Positions 1 to 6,007 of a stretch of 6,348 nt of DNA are shown in pieces (position 1 is the stretch's first letter; every line of letters starts with the position of its first letter). The position numbers and the translations under genes are program-made. The notes beneath the pieces are model-generated. The model was not told the DNA's origin. It worked only from the letters and a program-made list of their open reading frames with translations, and did not search any database. This DNA comes from Chthoniobacterales bacterium. Its GTDB lineage: Bacteria; Verrucomicrobiota; Verrucomicrobiia; Chthoniobacterales; UBA10450. The stretch covers positions 1 through 6,348 of the forward strand of contig JACDBM010000223.1 of assembly GCA_013694945.1 (NCBI GenBank), read 5' to 3'.

Positions 1-1
1 C

Positions 2-2185
2 CCGCGCGTGGACGGAATGTTCATTGCCTCCGCCGAGGGCAAGCTGGTGGCCTCGATCCCCTGGGTGCCTCCGGAGCTGGCGGCGGAGTTCTCGTCCGAG
101 AGCTGGCGCGAGGAGGTGAACGCGTCCACCACCACCTACGTCTCGCCGGTCCACCCGCGCCTCCCCGATCGACGTATGACAGCGGACATCATCGGCGCCG
201 TTCGCACTCCGGAGGGAACTATTGCTGGCTACCTCGGTGTCTCTGTCCTGGTGGAACGGATGGGCCGTCGCTTGTCCTCCGTCGAGTTCGCCGACCAATC
301 CGTTTGTCAGGTAATCGATCAGAAAGGGGCTCCGCTTTTCGCAAACAAATTTGCGCCGAACTCGGCTCCCGTTTCTGCCCAGGCCAGCACGCTCGTCGAG
401 CAAATTCGACGAGAGAAACAGGGGCATCTCGAGCGCCACGAGAATCTTTATTCGTTCAGTCCGATCGATAGCACGGGGTGGGTCACCGTGGTCGAGCAAC
501 CAAAGGCGGCTGCTTACCAGCCGGTCCGTGATCTCCTGGGGAAAATCACCTTTCCTGCGGTTTGGCTAATCTTGCTCACCGCGGTCGGCGCCTGGCTCGC
601 TGGCAGATTCACCCGCCGCCAACGCGAGGCGGCCCGCCGCATTGAGCGAGAAGTCATTTTCAATGAAAAAATCCTTGCGAACATGCCGAGCGGAATCGCG
701 CTGGTCGATCCCGCTTCTCGCAGCTTCCTACAGGCAAACGAAGCTTTCGCGAGCATGGCGAAGACTTTTGGCGGTCTCGACAGTGCGCGAGATGTTTACG
801 ACGCCACTTACGATGAGGTGAAGATCGCGCCAGCCGATGCGATCGAAAGGGTCCTCGCCTTGGGCGCGCCATTTCAGCTCATCGAGCAACCATTCACGGA
901 TCGGACCGGGGCGAGCCACTTCGTTGATGTGAATCTGCTGCGCCTCCAAGGTTCCGAACAGCGCATCCAGGGCGTTCTTTACCTCGTGGAAGATAAAACA
1001 CGCGACGTGACGCTGCGTCAGGAGTTGATTGCCGCCAACGCGGCGAAGGATCAATTCCTCGCGCTGCTCTCGCACGAGCTGCGCAATCCTCTTTCTCCGG
1101 TGATCGCGATGGTCGGCGAACTCGAAGCGAGCGCTCCCGATTCGCCGAATGTCCGTCGCGCGCTGGAAGTGATCCGGCGGAACGTGGAACTGGAAGCGCG
1201 CTTGATCGATGATTTGCTCGATGTGACGCGCATTTCGAAGGGCAAGCTCCAGCTCACCTTCGAAACCGTGAGCGTGCATGAGATGCTGCAGCGCGCTTAT
1301 GAGATTTGCCGCGAAGAAATCCAGGCCAAGAATCTGCGGATCAAATTCCGGCCGCGCGCCGAACTCGAGCACGTCGAAGGAGACCCCGCCCGGCTCCAGC
1401 AGGTGTTTTGGAACCTGATTAAGAACAGCGTCAAGTTCACTCCGGCGCAGGGCCGCATCATCATCGAAACTTTGAACCGTTCGGCGGGCGAAATCGAGAT
1501 TCGAATCACCGATACCGGCATCGGAATCGAGCCGGAGAAAGCGGGTAAAATCTTCAATGCCTTCGAGCAGGGACAAAGCTCGATCACCCGGCGCTTTGGC
1601 GGACTGGGTCTTGGCCTCGCGATTTCCCGGGCGATGGTCGCAGCACATGGCGGCCAGATCCGTGGGGAGAGCGAAGGAAAAGATCGCGGCGCCACTTTCA
1701 TTGTGACGCTACGGACGGTGGCTGCCCCTTTGCCGGCCGATGCCGCGGAGGTTGGCGGATCTACGCGTGGCCGCGACGGAGAAACAAAACGCAGCGAGAA
1801 GCGCGGTGCCCGGCTGCTCGTGGTGGATGACCATCAGGACACCTGCATGGGGATGAAAATGATTCTGGAGCGCCGTGGCTATCGAGTTACGCTGGCGCAT
1901 ACCGCCGATCAGGCTCTCGAGAAAGCCGGAGAGGAACAGTTCGATCTCTTGATTAGTGACATCGGTCTCCCGGACCGCTCCGGCTATGAGTTAATGCAGG
2001 AACTTCGCGCCACGAAGAGTATGCGCGGAATCGCGCTGAGCGGCTTCGGCATGGAAAACGACGTGAATCGCGCGCGTGACGCCGGATTCTCGGAACACCT
2101 GACGAAGCCGATTAACTTCGACCGCCTCCAAGAGGCAATCCAAAGCCTGCTCGAGATCGAGCCGGCGGCCAAAACGAGCGGCTAG
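2..2185 (+). CDS. Hybrid sensor histidine kinase/response regulator (5' partial)
   Basis: This is an inner-membrane hybrid kinase that should autophosphorylate on His and pass the phosphate to its own receiver. The frame is open to the left edge, so the true start probably lies upstream; residues here count from the first in-window GTG at position 8. Residues about 1-170 look like the C-terminal part of an extracytoplasmic Cache-type sensor (GYLGVSV near 75). A single hydrophobic helix spans 180-198 and is followed by Arg-rich residues. A PAS-like domain covers about 219-335. The HisKA H-box is LLSHELRNPL with phospho-His 356. HATPase motifs are the N-box WNLIKNS (N469, N473), G1 DTGIGI (502-507) and G2 FGGLGLGLA (530-538). 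The C-terminal receiver (about 603-715) has acidic pair D607/D608, phosphoacceptor D651, S678 and K700, so it looks functional. No DNA-binding output domain follows, so a partner regulator or Hpt protein is expected elsewhere. The ligand is unknown. The gene converges on the HU gene. Confidence 0.93.
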   Translation, partial: PRVDGMFIASAEGKLVASIPWVPPELAAEFSSESWREEVNASTTTYVSPVHPRLPDRRMTADIIGAVRTPEGTIAGYLGVSVLVERMGRRLSSVEFADQSVCQVIDQKGAPLFANKFAPNSAPVSAQASTLVEQIRREKQGHLERHENLYSFSPIDSTGWVTVVEQPKAAAYQPVRDLLGKITFPAVWLILLTAVGAWLAGRFTRRQREAARRIEREVIFNEKILANMPSGIALVDPASRSFLQANEAFASMAKTFGGLDSARDVYDATYDEVKIAPADAIERVLALGAPFQLIEQPFTDRTGASHFVDVNLLRLQGSEQRIQGVLYLVEDKTRDVTLRQELIAANAAKDQFLALLSHELRNPLSPVIAMVGELEASAPDSPNVRRALEVIRRNVELEARLIDDLLDVTRISKGKLQLTFETVSVHEMLQRAYEICREEIQAKNLRIKFRPRAELEHVEGDPARLQQVFWNLIKNSVKFTPAQGRIIIETLNRSAGEIEIRITDTGIGIEPEKAGKIFNAFEQGQSSITRRFGGLGLGLAISRAMVAAHGGQIRGESEGKDRGATFIVTLRTVAAPLPADAAEVGGSTRGRDGETKRSEKRGARLLVVDDHQDTCMGMKMILERRGYRVTLAHTADQALEKAGEEQFDLLISDIGLPDRSGYELMQELRATKSMRGIALSGFGMENDVNRARDAGFSEHLTKPINFDRLQEAIQSLLEIEPAAKTSG

Positions 2186-2197
2186 CGAAGCCCTCGC

Positions 2198-2210
2198 CCG
2201 CGACGCGCGG
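2198..2210. terminator. Possible weak hairpin between convergent genes
   Basis: The 29-base gap between the kinase stop and the HU-gene stop holds a perfect 5-bp inverted repeat, CCGCG/CGCGG, around a 3-base loop. It sits where a bidirectional terminator would be useful. There is no T-tract on either strand and the stem is short, so this is a tentative call. In GC-rich DNA such a repeat can arise by chance. Confidence 0.2.
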
Positions 2211-2214
2211 TGGA

Positions 2215-2583
2215 TTACGATACCCGTTCGCCGACGCCCTGTTTCGCTGTATCCGGAGGAGTGCCTCGGTCAGAAGCGTCCTTCAGCTCACGGGAGAGCT
2301 TTTCGACGCGCTGGCGCATGATTTTTCCTGCCTTAAATTTGACTGTCGCGCGAGGCGGAATGACAAAGCTGCTCCCGGGTTCGTTCGGGTTCCGCCCGAC
2401 GCGGGGTTTTGTGAGTCTCGGTTGAAAGACACCGAAGTTTCGCAGCTCGACGGCTACGTTTTTCGCCAGGCTGTCCGTGATGTGGTCCAGCGTGCGTTGC
2501 ACGACTTCAAATACCTCGTGCTGAACCATCCCTGTTTGATTGCTGATGGCGACGACAATGTCTCGTTTGGTGAGCTTGGCCAT
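2215..2583 (-). CDS. HU/IHF-family DNA-binding protein
   Basis: This is a 122-residue small nucleoid-associated protein, expected to dimerise, bend DNA and help package the chromosome. Residues 1-96 match the HU fold. An N-terminal helical dimerisation part begins MAKLTKRDIV, then the core ELRNFGVF (46-53) leads into the beta-arm. The arm tip motif GRNPNEP (63-69) contains the intercalating proline P66, and the body closes with KFKAGK (82-87). Typical HU proteins have about 90-100 residues. This one carries roughly 25 extra C-terminal residues that are polar, charged and probably disordered (KDASDRGTPPDTAKQ). The start is supported by an AAGGA ribosome-binding site 6 bases upstream, the clearest one in the window. 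It lies 105 bases downstream of the helical-protein gene, so it may have its own promoter. HU versus IHF subtype cannot be decided from sequence alone. Confidence 0.93.
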   Translation of the reverse strand: MAKLTKRDIVVAISNQTGMVQHEVFEVVQRTLDHITDSLAKNVAVELRNFGVFQPRLTKPRVGRNPNEPGSSFVIPPRATVKFKAGKIMRQRVEKLSRELKDASDRGTPPDTAKQGVGERVS

Positions 2584-2589
2584 GGTTAA

Positions 2590-2594
2590 TCCTT
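2590..2594 (-). promoter_or_regulatory. Ribosome-binding site of the HU-family gene
   Basis: Read on the minus strand this is AAGGA, separated from the ATG by 6 bases. This is good Shine-Dalgarno spacing, and it fixes the start of the HU-family gene. None of the other complete starts in the window has a comparable site, which suggests this gene is translated more strongly than its neighbours. Confidence 0.65.
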
Positions 2595-2598
2595 AAAT

Positions 2599-2688
2599 CG
2601 CTTACGAGGTCGCCACCAGCCGCAACAATCGTGTAGATTTTGTTTCTTGTCAGGAGTGCGCCAGGGGTGCGAGGGCAGTCCGTAAGCG
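2599..2688. repeat. 8-bp inverted repeat pair in the HU upstream region
   Basis: CGCTTACG at 2599-2606 and its exact reverse complement CGTAAGCG at 2681-2688 bracket most of the 105-base gap upstream of the HU-family gene. The outer copy is also part of a local palindrome, CGTAA-GCG-TTACG (2681-2693), which overlaps the stop codon of the preceding minus-strand gene. This could be a pair of operator half-sites or a long-range leader stem. I see no convincing -35/-10 pair in the gap. Two 8-base matches within 100 bases can occur by chance. Confidence 0.3.
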
Positions 2689-3123
2689 TTACGCAGTTGC
2701 ACTTTTACGACGTAGAAGCAGCGCCAGGTAGTAGGCGAGTCTGGTCTGTCCAGCCAGCGCTTTTCGGTGGGACTTACGTTGACCTTGCAGGACACCCAGC
2801 TTGGTAAAGACGCCATTCCAATCAGATTCCAGACGCCGCACGTCCTCAGCCGGCAAATCCCGGACGCCGCGGATCGAAACGCATCGCTGGAGGACGTTCA
2901 TCGCACGGTGAGAAAGCTCGCCCAGCAGGCCCAGCTCGCGAAACGCGTGCTCGGTTTCCTGCAGAAGATCGGCACGTGTTTCCGTAAAGAGCCGTTCCTG
3001 CTCCGCGGAAATGATCGGTTTGGCTTTATCCAAGCCATAGGTAATCAGGTCGTGCAGCTTCTTCCAGCTATTCAGCTGCAGGGTCAGCAGGCGAAGCTGT
3101 TTCTCAAGCGCCTTGTCTCTCAT
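2689..3123 (-). CDS. Small helical protein of unknown function
   Basis: I do not recognise a family for this 144-residue protein. It is rich in Leu, Lys, Arg and Glu and appears almost wholly alpha-helical. It has heptad-like leucine spacing at the N-terminus (MRDKALEKQLRLLTLQLNSW) and further helical segments through about residue 80. A second part (about 85-144) ends in a basic tail (LLLRRKSATA). There is no signal peptide and no convincing membrane segment, so it is probably cytoplasmic. Its ATG overlaps the stop of the upstream receiver-PATAN gene in an ATGA junction, and it has no nearby Shine-Dalgarno sequence, so translation is probably coupled to that gene. By inference it is a partner or effector of the PATAN protein. 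The reality of the gene rests on this coupling and on the clean frame. Confidence 0.72.
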   Translation of the reverse strand: MRDKALEKQLRLLTLQLNSWKKLHDLITYGLDKAKPIISAEQERLFTETRADLLQETEHAFRELGLLGELSHRAMNVLQRCVSIRGVRDLPAEDVRRLESDWNGVFTKLGVLQGQRKSHRKALAGQTRLAYYLALLLRRKSATA

Positions 3124-3857
3124 GATTGTTGCGCGGAAGAGAACTCCATCGTCTCGTCGAGTTTTTGCAGGTTATCGATCAGCAGATGCGCCCAGGGCCG
3201 GTCCACCGTCTGCACCTGGCTGATGATTCCTTCTTCAAAATAGAAGCGCCCCTGGCGCCAGCGAAAAATCTCGGCGATTGCGGATTCCCCTTGGAGACTT
3301 TCATAAGTCGCGTGGCGTAGAGATCCGTGGTGCAAGTAGATCTCGCTGTTGCCACGGCGCGATTTAAACGTGAACCGGCCAGTGCACTGACTCAGGCAGC
3401 TCATCTGCAAAATCTCCGCAGCGGAAAATTGGTTCAGGTTGCCAATCAGCGAATGGCAGGGGTCAATCCCCTCGGATGCCTCGTGCGACTGAGCGTCCAG
3501 AGAATGGATGAATCCATGGAGCAGCGCGCGAAGGCGACGATCACTGCGGTTCGTCGTAATCGCGATGATCTTCTGTTGGTCTGCCGTCCCGGCGAAATCG
3601 TTCTCTGGCGGCTTCGGGGTGAGGCAAACGATCTGGAGCGAAGGGAAATGCTGCCGGGCATTAGTCGCCTGCTCCAAAGCCACATCCGGATCACCCTCGA
3701 GCAGGAACGCGTCGAAGTTCTCCGCGAGAAGGACCCCGATGGCCTCAGACATCGAGCGAACGACGCGCAGCTCCACACCCTCCATTTCATCCACCATCGT
3801 GATCACGCGATCCTCGAAGACCGGATCGGCGTTCAGGATGAGGAGGCGAGTTTCCAT
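3120..3857 (-). CDS. Degenerate receiver fused to PATAN (DUF4388) domain
   Basis: This 245-residue protein is probably a cytoplasmic signalling adaptor. Residues 1-120 have the alternating hydrophobic-strand/helix pattern of a response-regulator receiver (RLLILNADPVF, then FDAFLLEGDP, then IVCLTP). However, the acidic pocket reads N9-A10-D11, the phosphoacceptor position is Glu54, and no conserved Lys follows the beta-5-like strand IIAIT. It therefore probably cannot be phosphorylated normally. Residues about 136-210 match the PATAN/DUF4388 pattern: LIGNLNQFSAAEILQM, then TGRFTF, then EIYLHHGSLRHA, then GESAIAEIFRWRQGRFYFEE. A short C-terminal helix, HLLIDNLQKLDE, follows. PATAN domains are known from cyanobacterial PatA-type phototaxis regulators and many bacterial two-component proteins, where they are thought to mediate protein contacts. 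The gene lies 92 bases after rnhC on the same strand and overlaps the helical-protein gene by ATGA. No Shine-Dalgarno sequence is visible at its start. Confidence 0.85.
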   Translation of the reverse strand: METRLLILNADPVFEDRVITMVDEMEGVELRVVRSMSEAIGVLLAENFDAFLLEGDPDVALEQATNARQHFPSLQIVCLTPKPPENDFAGTADQQKIIAITTNRSDRRLRALLHGFIHSLDAQSHEASEGIDPCHSLIGNLNQFSAAEILQMSCLSQCTGRFTFKSRRGNSEIYLHHGSLRHATYESLQGESAIAEIFRWRQGRFYFEEGIISQVQTVDRPWAHLLIDNLQKLDETMEFSSAQQS

Positions 3858-3874
3858 GGCTCGAGGAGAGTGTT

Positions 3875-3911
3875 AGCAGGAATCTTGCCCTGCCTGGCTC
3901 CGTCTCCTGCT
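3875..3911. repeat. 7-bp inverted repeat in the rnhC-to-PATAN gap
   Basis: AGCAGGA (3875-3881) and TCCTGCT (3905-3911) form a perfect 7-bp inverted repeat with a 23-base spacer. In minus-strand RNA it would fold about 40 bases after the rnhC stop, ending 17 bases before the receiver-PATAN ATG. It might weaken read-through from rnhC or shape the leader of the next gene. There is no T-tract, so a classical intrinsic terminator is unlikely. The rest of the 92-base gap shows no clear promoter. Confidence 0.3.
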
Positions 3912-3949
3912 CTGGATGAGACAATCCGAGCGCTTGCTGGCTTTCCGGC

Positions 3950-4897
3950 TTACTTGCGCCACGGCGTTCGCGGGGCCGGTGCCGCGAAGCTCGTGGGCGC
4001 AACCTCATGCGCGGTGCGGAAGTGCACCTTCGCGACCTCGCGCAGGAACTCGGGCCCGTGCGCTTCGACGACCTTCCTGGCTGTTTCCTTGATCGGCCCC
4101 GAGACTCCGCGCCCGAGCTTTAGCCCCAGGGCTTTGCTGCGCTTCTCCAGCCAGTCGATGAAGGCCTCACGCGCGATGATCGAGGCCGCCGCCACCGCCA
4201 GATCCGACTCCGCTTTCGTGCGCTGTTCCAGCTTGATCGCGCGGCCGCGCTGAAGAAGAGATCGCTCGATCACGCGAGGGTCGGCGAATTTATCCGAAAG
4301 GGCCCGCGGGCAGCTCGGCTTCTTTTCCAGCAAGTTTTCAATCACTCGCGCGTGGCCCCAACCCAGCAGGCTGTTGAGGTTGCCGAACTTCTCGTAAAGG
4401 ACGTTGTAACGCTCCGGCCCGATCACGACCGTATTCGCGAGAGCGCCTTGCGTCTTGCGAATCGTATCCGCGAGCGAACGAATCCGCGCATCCGAACCGA
4501 TGCGTTTGCTGTCCTGGATACCAGCCTCCAGAAATTTCCGCGCAATGCCGCGATCGACATAGACGCCGGCGATCACCAGTGGCCCGAAAAAATCACCCTT
4601 GCCGCTCTCATCCACGCCGAAGTGCGGCTCAAACATCTCGGGCGAGTGCACTTCCTCATACCCAAGTTTCGCCTCGCCCAGGATCTTCGGCTCAAGCTGG
4701 AACTGCACGAACTCCTCAATGCCCTTTCCTTGCAGCAGCACCTTCGGGCCCTTCTCGTAAACCGCGACGCTCAGCTTCTCCTTCTGGGCGAAGAATAACG
4801 TGTAGGGCCGCGGCGCGAAGGTGAATCCCAGTTTCTTGAGGAGCGCGCGCAGTTTGCCGGCTTGCTCGGGCGTGAGCAAGGCGGTGTAGGAATTCAT
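3950..4897 (-). CDS. rnhC: Ribonuclease HIII
   Basis: This 315-residue cytoplasmic endonuclease cuts the RNA strand of RNA-DNA hybrids and so helps remove R-loops and primer remnants. Residues about 1-85 form the N-terminal TBP-like substrate-binding domain that distinguishes HIII from HII (LGFTFAPRPYTLFFA, then KVLLQGKG). The catalytic domain starts at FGVDESGKGDFFGPLV with D96 and E97. Further likely metal ligands are D202 in LSDKFADP and D232 in KAESDLAVAAASIIAR, a motif shared with the RNase HII/HIII superfamily. D129 lies in the conserved IQDSKR. The length is typical (about 300). The frame stays open for another 119 codons upstream, but that stretch is antisense to mutY and non-family, so the ATG before NSYTALLT is the better start. 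No Shine-Dalgarno sequence is visible there. It is divergent from mutY with a 30-base gap and is the first gene of the minus-strand block. Confidence 0.95.
   Translation of the reverse strand: MNSYTALLTPEQAGKLRALLKKLGFTFAPRPYTLFFAQKEKLSVAVYEKGPKVLLQGKGIEEFVQFQLEPKILGEAKLGYEEVHSPEMFEPHFGVDESGKGDFFGPLVIAGVYVDRGIARKFLEAGIQDSKRIGSDARIRSLADTIRKTQGALANTVVIGPERYNVLYEKFGNLNSLLGWGHARVIENLLEKKPSCPRALSDKFADPRVIERSLLQRGRAIKLEQRTKAESDLAVAAASIIAREAFIDWLEKRSKALGLKLGRGVSGPIKETARKVVEAHGPEFLREVAKVHFRTAHEVAPTSFAAPAPRTPWRK
4861..4880. repeat. 7-bp palindrome inside the rnhC 5' end
   Basis: CTTGCTC (4861-4867) and GAGCAAG (4874-4880) are perfect inverted arms around a 6-base loop. The element covers rnhC codons 6-13, about 17 bases inside its start, and lies 47 bases upstream of the mutY ATG. 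It could be an operator-like site for the divergent pair, or an mRNA hairpin near the rnhC start. The arms also encode ordinary residues (LLTPEQA), so coincidence remains possible. Confidence 0.3.
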
Positions 4898-4905
4898 CGC
4901 GCGAA

Positions 4906-4912
4906 GATTAAC
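4906..4912 (-). promoter_or_regulatory. Candidate -10 element for rnhC (weak)
   Basis: The 30 bases between the rnhC and mutY starts are the only AT-rich patch in the region. On the minus strand they contain GTTAAT, a 4/6 match to TATAAT, with TGTG just upstream. I could not find a matching -35. If it is used, the transcript would begin within a few bases of the rnhC ATG, meaning a leaderless or nearly leaderless mRNA. That would fit the lack of a Shine-Dalgarno sequence. Confidence 0.18.
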
Positions 4913-4927
4913 ACACTTACTTCTGTA

Positions 4928-5995
4928 ATGGCCGAGGCGCGACGACCGGCTACTATCCGCTCCGTGGATCCTGCCGGACATCTCATCGCGCGACGCAGAG
5001 CTTTCCGCACCCGGCTTCTGGGCTGGTATCGCGGGGCTGGCCGCGATCTGCCGTGGCGCCGCACGCGCGATCCCTACGCCATCCTCGTCTCGGAAGTGAT
5101 GCTCCAGCAAACCCAGGTCGCAACTGTAATTCCCTATTATAGTGAGTGGCTCCGCCGCTTCCCCAGCTTTGCGCGCCTCGCGGCCGCGTCGGAATCGGAT
5201 GTTCTCCATGCGTGGCAGGGGCTTGGTTACTATGCGCGGGCGCGAAACCTCCATGCCACCGCGAAAGCAGTCGCCGGGACCGACACTGGCACTTTCCCGG
5301 ATTCCGTTGCGCAGATGCGGAACTTGCCCGGACTCGGACGATATACCGCGAACGCCATCGCAACCTTCGCCTTCGGCAAGTCCGTCCCGATCGTGGAGGC
5401 AAATATCGGGCGGCTCCTTTCGCGCCTCTCCAACTCAGAGCTGCCGATCGATTCCGCGGCCGGCGCGAAGCTGGTTTGGAATGTTGCGGGTGCGCTGGTT
5501 CCAAAACATGACGCGCACACATTCAATTCCGCCCTGATGGATCTCGGCGCAGTGATCTGCGGAGCGCGCCAGCCGAAATGCGGGATGTGCCCAGTGCGCC
5601 AGTTCTGCCGCGGGGTCGATCCGGCGCGGCTGCCCCTGAAGAGAGAACGCGCGGCGACCAAAATGCTGACCGAGCATCACCGTTTTACCATCGAGAGCGG
5701 CCAACTGCTGCTCGAGCAGTCGCAGGATCGCTGGCGCGGGATGTGGATTCTTCCGCGGCTCCGCGAAGCGCCCTCACGCGAGAAGCCACTCTACCGCTCC
5801 GAGTTCCCATTCACCCATCATCGAATCACCCTCACGGTCTATCGAGGTGTTCCCGTCTCGACCGCTCCTGCGCATTCCTGGTTTCCGCTTGAGTCGCTCG
5901 AAACGCTCCCGCTCCCCTCCCCGCATCGCCGCGCTGTCTCGTACCTGATTGCGCGCGACCGACAAAACCTTTGCAGCGCAAGGGCCGCGTCCTAA
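4928..5995 (+). CDS. mutY: A/G-specific adenine glycosylase MutY
   Basis: This 355-residue base-excision repair enzyme removes adenine mispaired with 8-oxoguanine. The N-terminal catalytic domain shows DLPWRRTRDPY (40-50) and SEVMLQQTQV (55-64), with catalytic Glu56. The helix-hairpin-helix is LPGLGRYTANAI (133-144). The catalytic-Asp position in VPIVEANIGRL is Glu157, exactly 101 residues after Glu56, as for E37/D138 in E. coli MutY. A [4Fe-4S] cluster is bound by C211-X6-C218-X2-C221-X5-C227. Residues about 235-350 are the MutT-like 8-oxoG recognition domain, including FPFTHHRITL. The length matches the family (E. coli 350). The ATG at 4928 is chosen because the frame upstream runs antisense into rnhC. 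A GTG at 4963 is an alternative start, and no Shine-Dalgarno sequence is visible. trpB follows after 12 bases, so cotranscription is likely. Confidence 0.95.
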   Translation: MAEARRPATIRSVDPAGHLIARRRAFRTRLLGWYRGAGRDLPWRRTRDPYAILVSEVMLQQTQVATVIPYYSEWLRRFPSFARLAAASESDVLHAWQGLGYYARARNLHATAKAVAGTDTGTFPDSVAQMRNLPGLGRYTANAIATFAFGKSVPIVEANIGRLLSRLSNSELPIDSAAGAKLVWNVAGALVPKHDAHTFNSALMDLGAVICGARQPKCGMCPVRQFCRGVDPARLPLKRERAATKMLTEHHRFTIESGQLLLEQSQDRWRGMWILPRLREAPSREKPLYRSEFPFTHHRITLTVYRGVPVSTAPAHSWFPLESLETLPLPSPHRRAVSYLIARDRQNLCSARAAS

Positions 5996-6007
5996 CTTCG
6001 TTCCCTC

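Noticed and set aside
728..1648. 306-codon open frame on the minus strand within the histidine kinase
   Set aside because: It is antisense to the PAS, HisKA and HATPase domains, whose motifs are clear on the plus strand. The product resembles no family, and long shadow frames are common in GC-rich DNA.
2640..2680. CTGACA (minus strand) as a -35 box for the HU gene
   Set aside because: The matching -10 at 17-base spacing (GATTGT) has only 3 of 6 consensus bases, too weak to annotate.
2586..2816. 76-codon minus-strand frame covering the HU upstream gap
   Set aside because: It mostly overlaps the helical-protein gene in another frame and runs through the HU ribosome-binding site. The composition is Trp/Arg/Pro-rich and shows no family features.
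3327..4253. 308-codon plus-strand open frame
   Set aside because: It runs antisense across both the receiver-PATAN gene and the end of rnhC, which have recognisable domains. It has no domain of its own.
4862..4927. Longer mutY start inside rnhC
   Set aside because: The extra 22 residues are antisense to the rnhC 5' end and have no MutY similarity. The ATG at 4928 gives the normal family length.
4898..5254. N-terminal extension of rnhC by 119 codons
   Set aside because: It is antisense to the conserved MutY catalytic region and unlike any RNase HIII. The internal ATG gives a family-length protein.
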